Positions 12,601 to 24,480 of a stretch of DNA of 64,000 nucleotides are shown piece after piece. The notes under the pieces were generated by a model that worked only from the letters and a program-made list of their open reading frames with translations, did not search any database and had not been told where the DNA came from. The DNA comes from Apostichopus japonicus (taxonomy: Eukaryota; Echinodermata; Holothuroidea; Aspidochirotida; Stichopodidae): positions 17,339,001 to 17,403,000 of the forward strand of contig NC_092566.1 in the NCBI RefSeq assembly GCF_037975245.1. Reading direction: 5' to 3'. The position numbers and the translations under genes were made by a program. Position 1 is the stretch's first letter; every line of letters begins with the position of its first letter.

Positions 12601-15600
12601 CAAATAAACAGGGCCAATATTACATCACCTGTATCATCATACAGACGTTAAACAAGTTGATATGTATCTGTTAAGTTTGAATGTAACTGACTATTAACCT
12701 TCCTTCTTTATTGCTAATGAATTTAACATGTGTGTAACTTAACGGTAAACAAGATATTTAGGCCCAAATATCGTATGATTGGAAAAGTACACGTTGTTAT
12801 TTCTGTTTTTGTAAGTTTATTAATTTTATTGCCGCTTTGTAAATGACATCGAAGACAACACAAGGCTCTGGATGCACAAGTTACATAGGCCTATATAGAA
12901 GATACATGCTGCAAGCTTCACAGAGGCCAAACAAGCTATATAAGCCCATTATAGGTTATACATACGTTGCACGTAGGCTAGATTAGCTACAGTAGGGTTA
13001 CACAAATTACATGTTGGCTATAGTGGCTACACAACTAAGTTATACATCTGGGTATACACAAGCTGCACACAGGCAAGTTACAATCCATTGGCTACATGTA
13101 GGCTACACAAGCTACCTCTTATAGTAGGCTACACAAGCTACATAGGGGCTACACAAGCTGATACGGTAGGCTACACAAGCTGCATAAATTAAGCTACACA
13201 AGCTACTGATAGGGTACACATGAGCTATATATCTATAGGCTTTACACAATCTACATATAATATGCTACACAAGCTTCACATAGTATGCTACGGCTACATA
13301 AAGTAGGCTACACACCCTGCATAGGCTACACAAGCTACAAAAAGTAGCGTACACAAGCTACATAACGTAGGTTATACACACTACATAGGCTACATAAGCC
13401 TAATACGGTAGGCTACATGTGCTACATTTAGGGTGCGCGAATATATAGAACCTACAAAAGCATTATATAGGCTAGACAAACTTTATATAGGCTAGACAAA
13501 CTTTATATAGGCTACGTCAGCTAAATAGGTTTTCCAAATGTAAAAAAAAGTACACCGTGAAAGGTTACCATGATGTGGCGTACTAACTTGTCACGTGTAT
13601 TGAGATGATTGAAAACTGGTACATAACTGGCATTCTCATGACAATTATACCAATTTTAGAGACATTACAAAACTGATGACTACTAGCCTATGTTAAACTT
13701 GATTGAGATTTCTCGTGGGATATGCCGGCTGCAAATTACGATTCTTAACACCCCCCAAAAATTGTTATGTTTGGGAAAAAACGAACAAAACTTGACGTCA
13801 AGAAGACTTTCTGTCAAACATTCCCGACTTTAATAATCAATTTTAGTTTACCCTTGACTGTAGGGTGACCCTGACCGCTTTCTAACTTTCAAAACGAAGA
13901 AAATGTCGCCTTGAAATTTGACTAGGGTCTCCCAGCAGGGTAAAAATCTAACGGTAATTACAAAAGTAGAAAGATCGACATAGAATTTCTCTGTTCAAAA
14001 GCCAATAAGAAAAAAGGTCATGGTGTTTGGGAGACTGTTATTTTCATATAGTGTCCTATAGTCTTGGTATAGACATATGACTGTATTAATACTTCCATCG
14101 TAGACTTATGAAAGTCATGACTTGCTAACACGCAGTCTAGAAAAGTACCGATCGCTTTAAATGAACACAATTTAGGATAGCAAACGGCGCTGGAAATAAA
14201 AATGGACGTTCAACGATCTCAAAAATTGTAAACAACCTTATTCATTCAGTCTAATTTATAGTCAATATCTGCATTAACTTCCCCACCCTTCCCGCTATCT
14301 TCCCCCTCCCGCCCTCCCAACATACCACGCCAAGTCACAATTTTGAAACTGAGGAAAACCGCGTGCAATGATAACAAGTTTGGAAGCAGTCATAACAAAT
14401 ATGGAAACTCTTACAAGTTTTGCTGCGTCGTTTGGGGCTCTTTCCGAGCGCATTTATAACTAACTGCTCATATATGGTTTAATTTTATAAACTTACGAGG
14501 ATTTTCATAAAGAAGAGAAGGGCACAAAAAGAAGTAAAAAAATGGAAAACAGATATCCGTTTACAAAGCAATAGCTTAAGTCACCACAAAATTGAAGGTA
14601 ACTGTCTGTGTTGATTAATACGAAGCGGTGCGAATGATCACTTTGCGAAAGAAAAAAAATAGAGGCGAGAAAACCGTGCCAAGTTTGGTCTATCTTGCTG
14701 TGCAAAGAAGATTTCCAGGCGCCAACTGCTCAACAATGTTGTTACTTAGTGTGCCAGAATCCATTATAAAGAAATTAACTTACGCGTTTTGCCTCCCGAA
14801 GCAAGGGAGGGGAAAAAATACATATTTTTTTTACATGCGGAGAGAAACTTTACCAATATTATATACTAGATGTCAAGATATAACAAAATATTGACTGATA
14901 TGTTACTGAGACGACGTTGAAAGTTGTGAAATAGATAACCGGAGTAATCGAATGGGAGCCTAAATATGTCAACTGATAGTCTAAGACTACAAAAACAAAA
15001 AGTAAAGTAGTAATGTTTATTTTATCTGTTGATGGTTTTGTTGTTTGGTATTGACTTGATGCTTTGCGCTGAACAATTGACTATGTTAGTGACAGTGTAT
15101 AAGGCAACTTCACAAACGTTCCACACAGGACTATGGTTGGTGGATAAGGGGGTAGGGTGGGGGATGGGGGTAGGGGGTAGGGTGGGGGATGGGGGTAGGG
15201 GTGGAAGGTGTAGGGGATGTGGAAGTAGAGGTAGCTGAGGTAAACCTTTTGTATCAGCACTATCGTTAATAATAAGAATAATATACCATCTCCACTATAA
15301 CCTTACATGATGTAAGTAACGATATCTTTAAAGATTGTATATTATTTCAATTTGTTTTGTTCTTCCCCTTCACAGCATCAAGACTGCCGAATATTGCATT
15401 CCCATCGAACATTTGGACAACGCACTGAGAGATACGATTAACATTATGCAAGAGTATGGCCAAAACTACGACATCAACAGTTTCTTACCGGTGTACGTCA
15501 GAATGGTCAAGTCGGACGATCTTTACCTAAGTCCTGCAAATGGAGAGAGTCCGGACGGCAAACGAGTTGACCGATACTGTTACATTGAGGTGAATATTAT

Positions 15601-17287
15601 GTCTTACCTTACTTGTCTTAACCACACCCACCCCCATTCCTTCCGTTCCGCCTCCCCCCATCTATTCTCCTCTTTAGAACGTCTCGTCTACCCCTAACCT
15701 CACCACAACTACAACCTTGTTTACGCGTTGGCGAGATGATTTGTCTAAAGCGGGTTTTGTCGATTCTTTTCATCAAATTAACTTGCTCATCTTCTTCGTC
15801 TGTGTTGAAAGAGTCCTGCAAATTGTTACTACTTTAATTGATCATACACGCGTAGCTTATTGCTAGGTTATATAGTATACACACTCCAATTAGCTATTAT
15901 TAGCTATCCTGAAATTGACATCGATTCATGAATACAGTTATCAAAAAAAAATCAATTGAGCGTTTATTTTTATGGCTATAAATATTTCTTTGTTATTCTG
16001 CAGTATATTCCATAACTTTGAATTACCCTACAAAATATTTCTTCGCCTGTGCCCCCCCCCCCCTTTCGCTCACCCACTGCTCAAATCATCCTGCTCTGAA
16101 TCAATTCTACCAAGTAATCCCTTCTGTTCAATTGGTCAAGGGAATTTGGGGTGTTTATAGATGTATGTACATGTACGCTAACTTTAGATCGACGCATTCG
16201 TCGAAATGCCATTTCAATAGAGCATGAATTTGTGAAACCGGCTATAGTCTCACGCGGCGGTGTATTCCACCAGGAAGAGGAAGATGGTTATGGACTATGG
16301 TTCCATTTTGTTGTCACCCTCGAGTGACTCACTCTGCTCGTGATTGAGGGATTTTAATCAATTCCGTCTGTTGTCGTTGGCGTGGTAATCCTATATGGTA
16401 TAACACGGCTTGTGAACTTGATTGGTTCCGAGACACAATGCGCCTTTTTTAACTTCTCTCGTGTCTTACACAAGGATGTTAGGTGTGCATTCAATATGGT
16501 AATACTTTGCCGAAACCGGCTTCAATTTCAAAATGCCAATGTTTTTATTACACTTGCTTTTTTGGGTATTATTTCGAAGCACTTTTAGCTTTCATCTGTT
16601 AATACCATGTTCGAGATGGTTACCATAGACACGAGGACGGGATCAAACGATTCTGTTTTTGTATTTTTTGGTCGGTGTGTTTATTTCTTAATAGTTTCTA
16701 TAAACACGTATTCCTTTCTCTTTTATGTTACTCAGGTTCCATTTTTGCCGGGAGCATATGGCATCGACGAATTTCACAAAAAACTGGAGGAATTCTTGTA
16801 CGATAAGTATAAAGCCCGCCCTCACTGGGCGAAAAATAACTTCCTGACGATTAACCGAGTGAAGAACCTGTACCCGAATCTCGACCAATGGCAACAGGTC
16901 TATTTGCTGTTTAACCAAGCAGGTATCTTTGACAATGAATTTACCAGAAAATGCGGATTTGACGACTTTCATGTTACCAAGGATACCAGTGACGAACTGC
17001 GCAGAACTGAATCAGATGGTGAAATTTCACATCATGCGCAGCAGTGTCCGCACTGTAACACCCCGTACAAGTCATCGCAATCAGAAACAGTCAACACAGA
17101 TCGAGTTGTACTGTCGCAGCCTCAAAGGCAGCACAAAACTTTGTTTTCGTCGACTGAACAGTGCTCAGAGGAAATAGTCACTGATAAAATCTCCAACGTG
17201 CCTTTACCACAGGCTGAGGGTGAAAGGTCAGCTGAAACGGAAGTCGCCTCCAGCCAGCCCAGCTTGGAAAGGCAGACGACAGTGTAA
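3522..17287 (+). CDS. L-gulonolactone / D-arabinono-1,4-lactone oxidase family FAD-linked oxidoreductase (7 exons, 682 aa)
   Basis: Joined exons 3522-3723, 4418-4576, 5053-5276, 5749-6288, 11992-12149, 15376-15589 and 16736-17287 give 2049 nt in one frame. The family oxidises sugar lactones or alditols with FAD; animal gulonolactone oxidase makes ascorbate. Visible parts: FAD-binding PCMH domain about residues 80-270, with GTGSSWS (104-110), THGTG (185-189) and GFGSLGV (257-263), then an ALO-type cap and catalytic domain about 276-579 ending in RPHWAK (527-532). Oddities: Ser107 replaces the histidine that carries covalent FAD; Tyr468 replaces the catalytic Glu of the E-x-R motif while Arg470 stays; 12 cysteines lie in 349-401; the first 30 residues hold seven more; the tail (580-682) is Ser/Gln/Glu-rich with a CPHC pair at 603-606. 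At 682 aa it is far longer than mammalian GULO (440 aa). Start: ATG3522 with an in-frame stop at 3486. Family is secure, substrate unknown. Confidence 0.9.
4005..4350. mobile_element. Short inverted-repeat transposon, family A copy 1
   Basis: It starts with GAAGACTCG and ends with the complement CGAGTCTTC, and lies in oxidase intron 1. A second, shorter copy sits at 19676-19888 with long stretches of near identity (for example the GCTTGCTACCGTCGGTAATT block). No coding capacity. The superfamily cannot be told because no clear target duplication is visible. Confidence 0.7.
4418..4576 (+). CDS. Oxidase exon 2 (residues 68-120), FAD-binding start
   Basis: Encodes the pyrophosphate-binding region, RVRAVGTGSSWSKL. 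Acceptor CCTATAG, donor ATAG|GTAAAC, phase 1 at both ends. Ser107 lies where animal GULO and yeast ALO have the FAD-linked His. Confidence 0.93.
5053..5276 (+). CDS. Oxidase exon 3 (residues 121-195), FAD-binding core
   Basis: Encodes the block with LAGIISTSTHGTGQD (residues 177-191), the most conserved FAD contact of the family. Acceptor CTCTTCCCACAG, donor ATG|GTAGGT, ending in phase 0. Confidence 0.95.
5749..6288 (+). CDS. Oxidase exon 4 (residues 196-375)
   Basis: The largest internal exon finishes the FAD domain (AVGFGSLGVIYSVTL, 255-269) and begins the cap domain. Its last 30 codons carry nine cysteines (349-371, including CQCGMC and CCACTGC). Acceptor TTCGTATAG, donor CAG|GTATGC, both phase 0. 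Confidence 0.95.
6321..6376. repeat. (TTTTC)n pentanucleotide microsatellite
   Basis: About eleven uninterrupted TTTTC units, 32 bases past the exon 4 donor. They form a pyrimidine tract on the sense strand. Confidence 0.95.
6593..6623. repeat. (TA)n microsatellite
   Basis: About 15 TA units, followed to 6740 by TATATAACCTATATA-type imperfect palindromes that could extrude or fold back. Confidence 0.9.
9166..9198. repeat. (GAAT)n tetranucleotide microsatellite
   Basis: Eight GAAT units, then TGGA units and a GATATGTGATATGC stretch. Confidence 0.9.
10139..10525. mobile_element. Inverted SINE-like structure with tRNA B-box motif
   Basis: Two nested inverted repeats are visible. Arms 10139-10160 and 10214-10235 are exact 22-base complements. 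The DNA at about 10169-10220 is complementary to about 10459-10525. GGTTCGAATCC at 10445-10455 fits the tRNA B-box, and GAGTTGGTTAGCA near 10290 resembles an A-box but lies unusually far away. Probably a rearranged tRNA-derived element, not a functional tRNA. Confidence 0.45.
11829..11878 (+). promoter_or_regulatory. G-rich tract with quadruplex potential
   Basis: More than six runs of three or more G within 50 bases on the sense strand, ending about 115 bases before the exon 5 acceptor. Intramolecular DNA or RNA G-quadruplexes are possible; an effect on splicing is only inferred. Confidence 0.5.
11992..12149 (+). CDS. Oxidase exon 5 (residues 376-427)
   Basis: Completes the cysteine cluster (C378, C382, C397, C401) and returns to family-like sequence at KKPYIQKWYNVLTF. 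Acceptor TTTCCTCCAG, donor CCA|GTAAGT, ending in phase 2. Confidence 0.92.
12880..13520. repeat. Degenerate GGCTACACAAGCTACATA minisatellite
   Basis: About 640 bp in which GGCTACACAAGCTACATA-like units of roughly 18-25 bp recur more than 20 times with substitutions and indels. The uneven spacing suggests an old, decaying array. Confidence 0.8.
15148..15228 (+). repeat. G-rich tandem repeat with quadruplex potential
   Basis: A GGGTAGGGTGGGGGATGGGG unit occurs twice in a row, then degrades. There are more than ten G-runs on the sense strand, about 150-230 bases upstream of the exon 6 acceptor. Confidence 0.75.
15376..15589 (+). CDS. Oxidase exon 6 (residues 428-499)
   Basis: Encodes the ALO domain strand AEYCIPIEHL and the active-site segment LPVYVRMVKSDDLYLSP (465-481). 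In the family the position of Tyr468 is usually Glu (E-V-R). Acceptor TTCACAG, donor GAG|GTGAAT, ending in phase 0. Confidence 0.94.
16736..17287 (+). CDS. Oxidase exon 7 (residues 500-682), C-terminus
   Basis: Encodes the end of the ALO domain with RPHWAK (527-532) and NKYPNL-like helix residues, then a hydrophilic tail of about 100 residues ending in TAA-terminated QTTV. Acceptor TTACTCAG. The tail is rich in Ser, Gln and Glu, with no membrane segment; it may be disordered. Confidence 0.94.
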   Translation, partial: VPFLPGAYGIDEFHKKLEEFLYDKYKARPHWAKNNFLTINRVKNLYPNLDQWQQVYLLFNQAGIFDNEFTRKCGFDDFHVTKDTSDELRRTESDGEISHHAQQCPHCNTPYKSSQSETVNTDRVVLSQPQRQHKTLFSSTEQCSEEIVTDKISNVPLPQAEGERSAETEVASSQPSLERQTTV

Positions 17288-17548
17288 ATCAGACGATAGT
17301 GTAAATAAGCAACGCGCGGGAAACTGTCCAGTGGTTTTGTTTCTATATTTGGACGGCTGCAACTATCTAGAAGGAAGCGTTGCCAAATATTATTAAGTAA
17401 ATTATGAAAATAACATTTCTTTTAAGAAATTATCAAACAAACGAAACATATATATGTTAAATAAGTAAGTCAAAAGTTCAAGTATAAAACCACATTTGGA
17501 TTGTCAGTTTCATCACATTAAGATTGTTTAGTTAATATATTGAAGCCT

Positions 17549-17554
17549 AATAAA
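17549..17554 (+). promoter_or_regulatory. AATAAA polyadenylation signal of the oxidase gene
   Basis: First AATAAA after the stop codon, 262 bases downstream. A second one at 17714-17719 could serve as an alternative. Confidence 0.6.
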
Positions 17555-19073
17555 TGAAAAAAAAATCGTAACAAAGTATTTATTGAAAAACACTATAGAA
17601 AGGTAACACCAAAGTTGTTAATTCAAGCTTGCTTTTAAGTCGTTTTACATTTTAGATGCTCCGAAGAAAGAGAGAAGTGGTTTTGTTTTTAATTTCTTTC
17701 AAATTTGTTAAGCAATAAAATCATGTGACAACATAGTAGTGGTTTTTCTTTATTCGTCAGATTTACCAAGGCTTAGAATTAGAAGTCCAGTCACTTGTTG
17801 TAACGTAAAGATCTGTACTTTGATCAAATGTATTATAATACTTTTGTTATGTTCGTTTGCTTATTCTAATATCATTTTGAGACTCAAAGATGGCCTTCCG
17901 ACTGTGTAACGATACTGTAAATATTATATATTTAAAAAAATTTGTTTTGACAATTTCATCGCTCAAAATTCATGCCTTCTACCTAAATGACGACGGTATT
18001 TTAATTTATTTCTTTATGAATTAATCGTTTGTACTTCATAATAATATGTATAGTTTTTATTTACCTGAAATATACTTGTAACATTTTGTATATAAATATC
18101 TTAATTTTACCAAAAAAACAAGTCATGACCAACAGTATTTATTTACAAGATATTAAGGAATATTTTCATATTTATATTGTACAAATGTTCTTTTTTATTA
18201 TTTGTTCTTATTTCAACAACGGCGCCATTTTGCAGATTAATGGAACTTGGTGATTTTTTAAAAACACCTTGCCGTCTAAAATAAAATGATCTTATACGCA
18301 GTGCCTTAAAAGGAGTGCCTTAAACCATTAAATATTGTCATATTTATCATTTGCACACATGCAAGGTTTTTTCTATATTTATTTTCAAAACTATAAGGCC
18401 ACACCATTTTGCAGATGCTGGATGGTTAAACATCGGAAACGTCTGGAACAATATAGTGCTTTAAAGGAAGGGCCTCATCCGATGAGATTTTGTCAAATGT
18501 ATAGTACAGGAATTGACCCAAGACCCCAATTTTTGTTTAAGCTAATGATTCGAGATACTTAACTTATCGGACGTATGCCCTATCTAACATTGGCACCCAT
18601 GGTATGACTATAAAAGTGTATTAATTGGAATGGGTCATTCCCGGGTTTAATTTAGGTATATGCCAAGTTTTATTTAAATGTATATTATAAGGTGTTCCTA
18701 CAATACCCTAAAAGAGGTATAGGCACAGTATTGATTAAGCGATTTTTATTATAAAAGAACAAGGTAAAATGAATTAGTTTTAATCGTAATGAGATACCGT
18801 ACTTAACCGGTGAAAAACTATTGCCGACTGTGTCTGACTCGCAGATTCATAAAAAAATATATAATTATTTGAAACAGTCCGCCGTGGAGATATTCTAGCA
18901 ACTCACCGGTACTTCCGGTCAATAATTATTATAAAATTATTTACTCTAAGGATTAAAATTGCGATCTATTATTTAAAAAAATAAAATCAGTTTATTAGTA
19001 AATCAGTAAATTATTTTTCCTTTTGTTTTATTGCGTTACCGCAATTATCTTCGCATTACCTTCGTATGAAGTG

Positions 19074-19078
<5 letters not shown>

Positions 19079-19122
<44 letters not shown>
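19079..19122. repeat. (TA)n microsatellite
   Basis: About 22 uninterrupted TA units. Confidence 0.95.
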
Positions 19123-19124
<2 letters not shown>

Positions 19125-19675
19125 GTTATCATTGAATTAGGATTGTGTGGAATGTCTGTATGTGTGGTTGTCTGTCAGTCTGTGTCAATATTTAATCTAT
19201 TTGTTGCCTTCGATTTTCAGCAGTCATGAAAATTCAGTAAGTTATAAATAAATAAAAAACCGAAAATTGCACATTACTTGTGTTGCTGTGTTTATTTATA
19301 TTCTGAGTTCATCCTAATTATAATTCGATGCATATAATTTATTGTTTTAACTACGTATTAATTTGATAACACGTGCAAATGACATAGTTTGAAAAACTGT
19401 TATCGACATTGTCAAAAGAAGCTGACAGGGGTGTCATCCTTCTCTCCCCCCCCCCCCCAAAAAAAAACTACCAACCACAGCCCGTGTTTCGTATCGAAAG
19501 CTTCCCGTGTATAAGGAGAAATTACCCACCCTCCGTTCTGATTTACAAACTACTAATTTCCCATTCTTTCCGATGAAATCGTCACCCCCCCCACCCGCCT
19601 CTCCCCACAACCACCTCCTCTGCTCATGCCCCCGTCAATATCGTCGCGTCGCTAAGTTAAAGTATTAGAGGGAGC

Positions 19676-19888
19676 GAAGACTCGCGCACAAAGAAACGTC
19701 TGATGCCGGTAATCGGACCTAGTTTCGAATGAGGTGTCACAGAAGTGTTAGACACCACCATCGATCCCACAAAATACACACACAGCTTGCTACCGTCGGT
19801 AATTAGACACTAGTGTACAGTCAATACATGCAGCTACGGTCAATACATACAGCATAGTGTACATAAGCAGCGGTTTGGGCCAGTCTTC
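19676..19888. mobile_element. Short inverted-repeat transposon, family A copy 2
   Basis: Starts with GAAGACTCG and ends with AGTCTTC. It matches the copy at 4005-4350 over most of its length but lacks about 120 bp near the 3' end. It lies about 2.4 kb beyond the oxidase stop codon. Confidence 0.7.
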
Positions 19889-20305
19889 AATGCCTTCAAG
19901 TTCCATAGCCAGATGACGCATTGAACTACACCGAATGGAGAATATATGTTATTACCTGACAAATCAATATAGTCTATCCCCTGAAAACTTGGAAACCTTT
20001 ATATCCCTTATCGTCTATGTTCTACAAAACTATGAAAACTAACGAGGGGAGGGGAGGGGTGGCTGTGGAGAAGCAAACACTCAGCGAACTTTTACTTGTA
20101 ACAATTTAGAAACAAACCCTTATTTATGCAGGAATATTTCCAGGTATATGTATACCGGTATACAACTTTGTTGAAATGTTACAGCTTGCAACGTTCAGTG
20201 CTAATTGTTGATACTGGTACAGGAATTTATGTTCAATTCAGTCTCTTTCTTTCCTTTCTTGTCATTTCGTCAGGCTTTACGCTAGCATTTTGAAGGGCTG
20301 TGGAC

Positions 20306-20632
20306 CAGGGTTTCCCTAACTTTATCCCCCTCACGAACCCCCTGTGGATGTCAGAGTTGTCCACGAACCCCCAACTTTTCGAGACACGATCTGAGTCATT
20401 ATTATACTATAATACGTATAACCAGTGCTTCGTAAATGATCAAGTTCATAGTATAATATTGAAGAGGTTGTCGATAGGTACAACTTTTGTACATTACTAA
20501 ATTACATGATATATCAGATTTTAGTTCAACAAAAAGTACTCTAGTTTTGATTTTCAGAAACGTCTCACGAATCCTCTGGGATGGACTCACGCACCCCCTG
20601 GGGGTTCATGCACCCCAGTTAGGGAACACCTG
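20306..20632. mobile_element. hAT-like non-autonomous transposon, family B copy 1
   Basis: Ends are CAGGGTTTCCCTAACT and, reversed, CAGGTGTTCCCTAACT, which resembles the CAGGGGTTCCC ends of hAT elements. Length is 327 bp with no transposase frame. A related copy lies at 48098-48394 in WRN intron 17. No clear 8-bp target duplication is seen (5 of 8 bases match). Confidence 0.7.
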
Positions 20633-21434
20633 CTTTAGAATAAGCATATATAATTATAGTGTTCTGTCGAATACTATTCATTCTATTCCTATATCTCGTG
20701 TTCGTTAACACTTCCAATATGAAGGTCGGTTCACGGTCACGGTTTTCCAAAATATCTTGATGACCACAACTCGGTAATATCGTCAAAGAAGTTGCATTGT
20801 TGCTATGCCAACGGTATTTTCTAAACCGAAGCATTGGCTTTATGTAAAGTTGTGTCTATAAGATAAAACCAAAGGAGATTGTATTACTCTGCTTCTTATA
20901 CTAAAACAGGAGAAGGTCGAATGTTTATTCATTGTATTTCCTCGCTCCCTCTACCCGCCCCCTTCCCACAAATTCACCTCATATTATTTGGCAACCTAGC
21001 AACATATATGAACAAGGTATCAAAACCACAGTTCTACAGATTGAAACAAAACTGTATAGGCTACAGCCTTCGGCGATGCATGGTCTCACAGCCCCCCCCC
21101 CCCCCATCCCATCCCAATCTCGTCCCACCCCTTCTGAGTGCCAAGAGTCATTATCCCCTTGATATTTTTGGGACGGTAATATTCTTTGCTTCTGATGTAA
21201 ACTTACCTTTCCTGTGACCCCCTCCCCCCATCCCCCATACGTGTGTAGACACTATAACATAATGTAAAAAATTGACTATGAACTTCCTTTAAACTATACC
21301 AAGAAACATATAAATAAGAAAGACTATATAGCTTCAGTTTAAAAAAAGGAAAACAAAAACTAGGATATTTTCAAACTGAAAATGCGAATAACCTCCAATG
21401 GGTCATTCAACCTTGAACCATACCGTTTGAACCA

Positions 21435-21463
21435 TTACGTCACTTCCTCCGTTTATGACGTCA
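21435..21463. promoter_or_regulatory. Pair of CRE-like sites
   Basis: TTACGTCA at 21435-21442 and a full palindromic TGACGTCA at 21456-21463, spaced two helical turns apart. No gene start is visible nearby, so function is uncertain. Confidence 0.3.
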
Positions 21464-23374
21464 AGTAGCTTCCGATGTAAGTACAAGTTAACGTAATAAC
21501 GGTTGACCAGACAAGACTGTGGTGTGTATTATAAGTTGTAATCAAAATTGATTGTTGTAAATAGCATGTGAACTTATAGGTAAATTTATTAAAAACTTTT
21601 TTAAAGAAACCACAGATTGGACACAAAATATTATTGGCTATCTATAACAAAAACAAAACAACATGTTGTTTCAGTTTCACGGTATCTATATTTAAATACA
21701 GTGCTATGACAGAGCGGATAAAGACAACAAGACAAAGAGATATATTAAAAGAAAGGAATTTTTACAGGATGGCGGGAGTTCGTGACTCACCCCGGTCCTT
21801 TTGACCTACTTTTTACTCAGACGCAAGATACGGTTTTCTTACATCTGAAAAGGTGATTCGAATTGGTAAAGCGAATTAAGAGAATAACCCGTTCAACGAC
21901 CGCCGGCGTGCCTAAACATAGAGAGGGGCGGGGGGGGGGGTAGAGGAGTTATAAAAACTCGGTCAATTCGGTGACCCAAATTATGGAGGGGCCGGCAATA
22001 TCATATGGAATATATTAATAGTGAAACAAGGGGGCTCCGTAGACATGATTGTCCCCGAGGCCCGACTCGGCTCACCAACATTCCCCACCCCTCCCACCCC
22101 TCCCACCCCACTCCTCTCCTCCAAAAATGGATCTCATTTGGCCACGATATGTTAATATTTAAGGTTCCAGCCATTCGGCTTTTCCCCACTTGCGTAATGT
22201 TTTGTTGCGATATTACAAATGTCGGCGATATACCAACTTTTTGCTGCCGATATGAATGATCGTTTGACCATTGAGCTATCAACAGATGGTTTGACCAAAG
22301 AGTTGTTATGGTCAATAGCGATGTGTTAACTGACGATTACGAACGAAAACAGTAGGGGAAAAATAAGTGGAAAAAAGTCATTTTACAAATAAGATCAATT
22401 CAATTTATTAATTTTTGTAATGTATCACATATTTTGCTGACAAAAAATGAAAATCACGAATTTTCAGTTATTTTTTTAGCTGGCGTCGTAATTTCGTTTG
22501 TGTGGCTTGATATTGCATTTATTAGAGACGAGTTCCTTCCGTTCCTATAAGTTGGTTGGATAGATGGATTGTCACAAATAAGAAACTGGGGTCAAATACG
22601 GTTCGTGTCTCTTAATTGACCCTGATACTTCTAACCTAAGTTACATTGTGTTTGCAATGGGGACAGCTCATTGAATTTTGCCGATTGAAAATCGGCGTGA
22701 CTTTCGGTATACCGGTATATGATATGAAGAAGTGTTTTTTTTTAAATAATAATTTTATTTGTGAGAACCAAAATGTTTATATACATATATAGATATGGAA
22801 AATCGCAACGGAACGCTGACCCTATATAGACTATATACTTAAAGTCGTATCATAAACAGGCTTCTGTATTGGTATATGCTATCTCATATCAGTCATGCAA
22901 CTACCGTAAACTACGTACTAATAAATAATAAGAGCAATTATAGAAAACACTTTCTGTGTATACATTTTCAAATCTTTATTTATCCCCGTTATTGAATGCA
23001 GACATAAGGTTTGAAGATATTTATATTTGTGGGACACAAAAATTTAATTTGCATTGAATTCAGTAGCTATATAGGTGGCTAATTAGGAGCAGGTATAGGA
23101 GGGTATCACTATTATGTATTAATCAATTTGAAATAGCCCAGTCAGGGCTGGTATGCAATGTAAGGCCCAAAGCAAAGTACAAGTTGAACCCTACCTATGC
23201 CTACCCTTCCTCAAACCAATTCTAGGTGTGACAAATGGTCTTAACAGCAAATACCAGAGATATGTTCCCTTGGCAATCTGTACAATTGGTGCCTCGCAAG
23301 GTTCTATCCCAGCCCCCGCCCACCCCCCCCCCCAACCCATCCCCAGCAATATAAGGCGGCTCTAAACTGAACAA

Positions 23375-23455
23375 CTCCCTGGAAGTTAGAGCAGCGAGCT
23401 GCCTTCTTCTACACGTTGCAGCTCCATGGGTTCGAGGTGTTTCTATAAATTATTG
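23375..23455 (+). other. tRNA-like sequence, possible SINE head
   Basis: GTTAGAGCAGCGAGCTGC resembles a D-arm and A-box; GGGTTCGAGGT about 45 bases on resembles a B-box. The stem pairing is poor and no tail was recognised. Confidence 0.25.
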
Positions 23456-24264
23456 AATTTCCCTTCTTTAGTTTTTGGGTAATATTAGACTCGGCATTTT
23501 CCAGACGACACCCTATCAACGCGGGAAACACTCATCGCACGAGCATGTACGTACAAGTATGTGGAGATTTTAAGCTTAGGTCATTTTTGTTACAAATGGA
23601 GGCCTTCTCTTCTTTCGTCTTCCAAAATTATGCGATAGGATGATAACTCACACGGATATTACCCTCGAATAATCGATAGATCGGCTTTGAATCAACCAGA
23701 ACAATATAACCCGGTATATAATCTTGTAATCAGGGATAACTTACAAGTGTTGGAGACACCATTGTTGGCCTTGGTGTAGAGAAAATTGAATACACGGTAA
23801 TAGGTTTATCTGCGATTTGTCTCCACGGAGATATATTAACCGTGATTTAAAGTGCGAGAAATTGAGGCAGACCCAACAGGTAGCTTAAAGACACTAATAG
23901 AGAGACCCTCAGCGATGATGAATAAGAAGATACTAGTAAAGGATGAGTCATTGCAAGGGTATTTTAAACCGTATATCTAGAGTCTAGACTCATCTAGCTA
24001 GACTTACCACACTCAGGGTTACTCGAGCAATGAATATACTTCTAGGCCTTCATATATGCGAAGTTATGTGTACAGCAAGCTGCTCAGTCAGTTCTGCGAG
24101 AACTTTTAACCCCCCCCCCCCCAAAAAAAAAAAAATGAAAGACTGTAGACACAATTTAGTAGCCCTGTGATATATGTTATATTTCAAGAAAATGTCAACA
24201 CTGTTAAGTTAAAAAAAATTCTTGCTAACATGAAAAGAAACTTGACGAAGAGATAGTAAAACGT

Positions 24265-24480
24265 TAGAGCCTAGTGGCACCATGACGTCACAGATTTACA
24301 AAATGACAGCCTGTAGACGTTATTTTTAAAATATAATATATATCCGAAACGTAGCAACATTTTTCTTCGCTAATTGGGGAAGGTTGTTCATCATAACGAT
24401 CTCAGGCTGTCATATAAGATAAAGATGACCGTTGGTTTTGTGTCTCCTTAAAACTTTGGAATATATCAGAGTGCCCCAAA
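24265..24480. repeat. Dispersed repeat C, copy 1
   Basis: Similar blocks recur at 53866-54080: CTAGTGGCACCATGACGTCA with ACAGATTTACAAA at the start, and GATGACCGTTGGTTTTGTGT near the end. Copy 1 contains a TGACGTCA palindrome. No terminal repeats were recognised. Confidence 0.55.

Larger units (their letters stand above)
12150..15375. other. Oxidase intron 5 (3.2 kb)
   Basis: Non-coding. The middle is taken up by a GGCTACACAAGC minisatellite (12880-13520), the 3' part by a G-rich repeat (15148-15228). No exon-like open frame fits the phases of exons 5 and 6. Confidence 0.7.
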
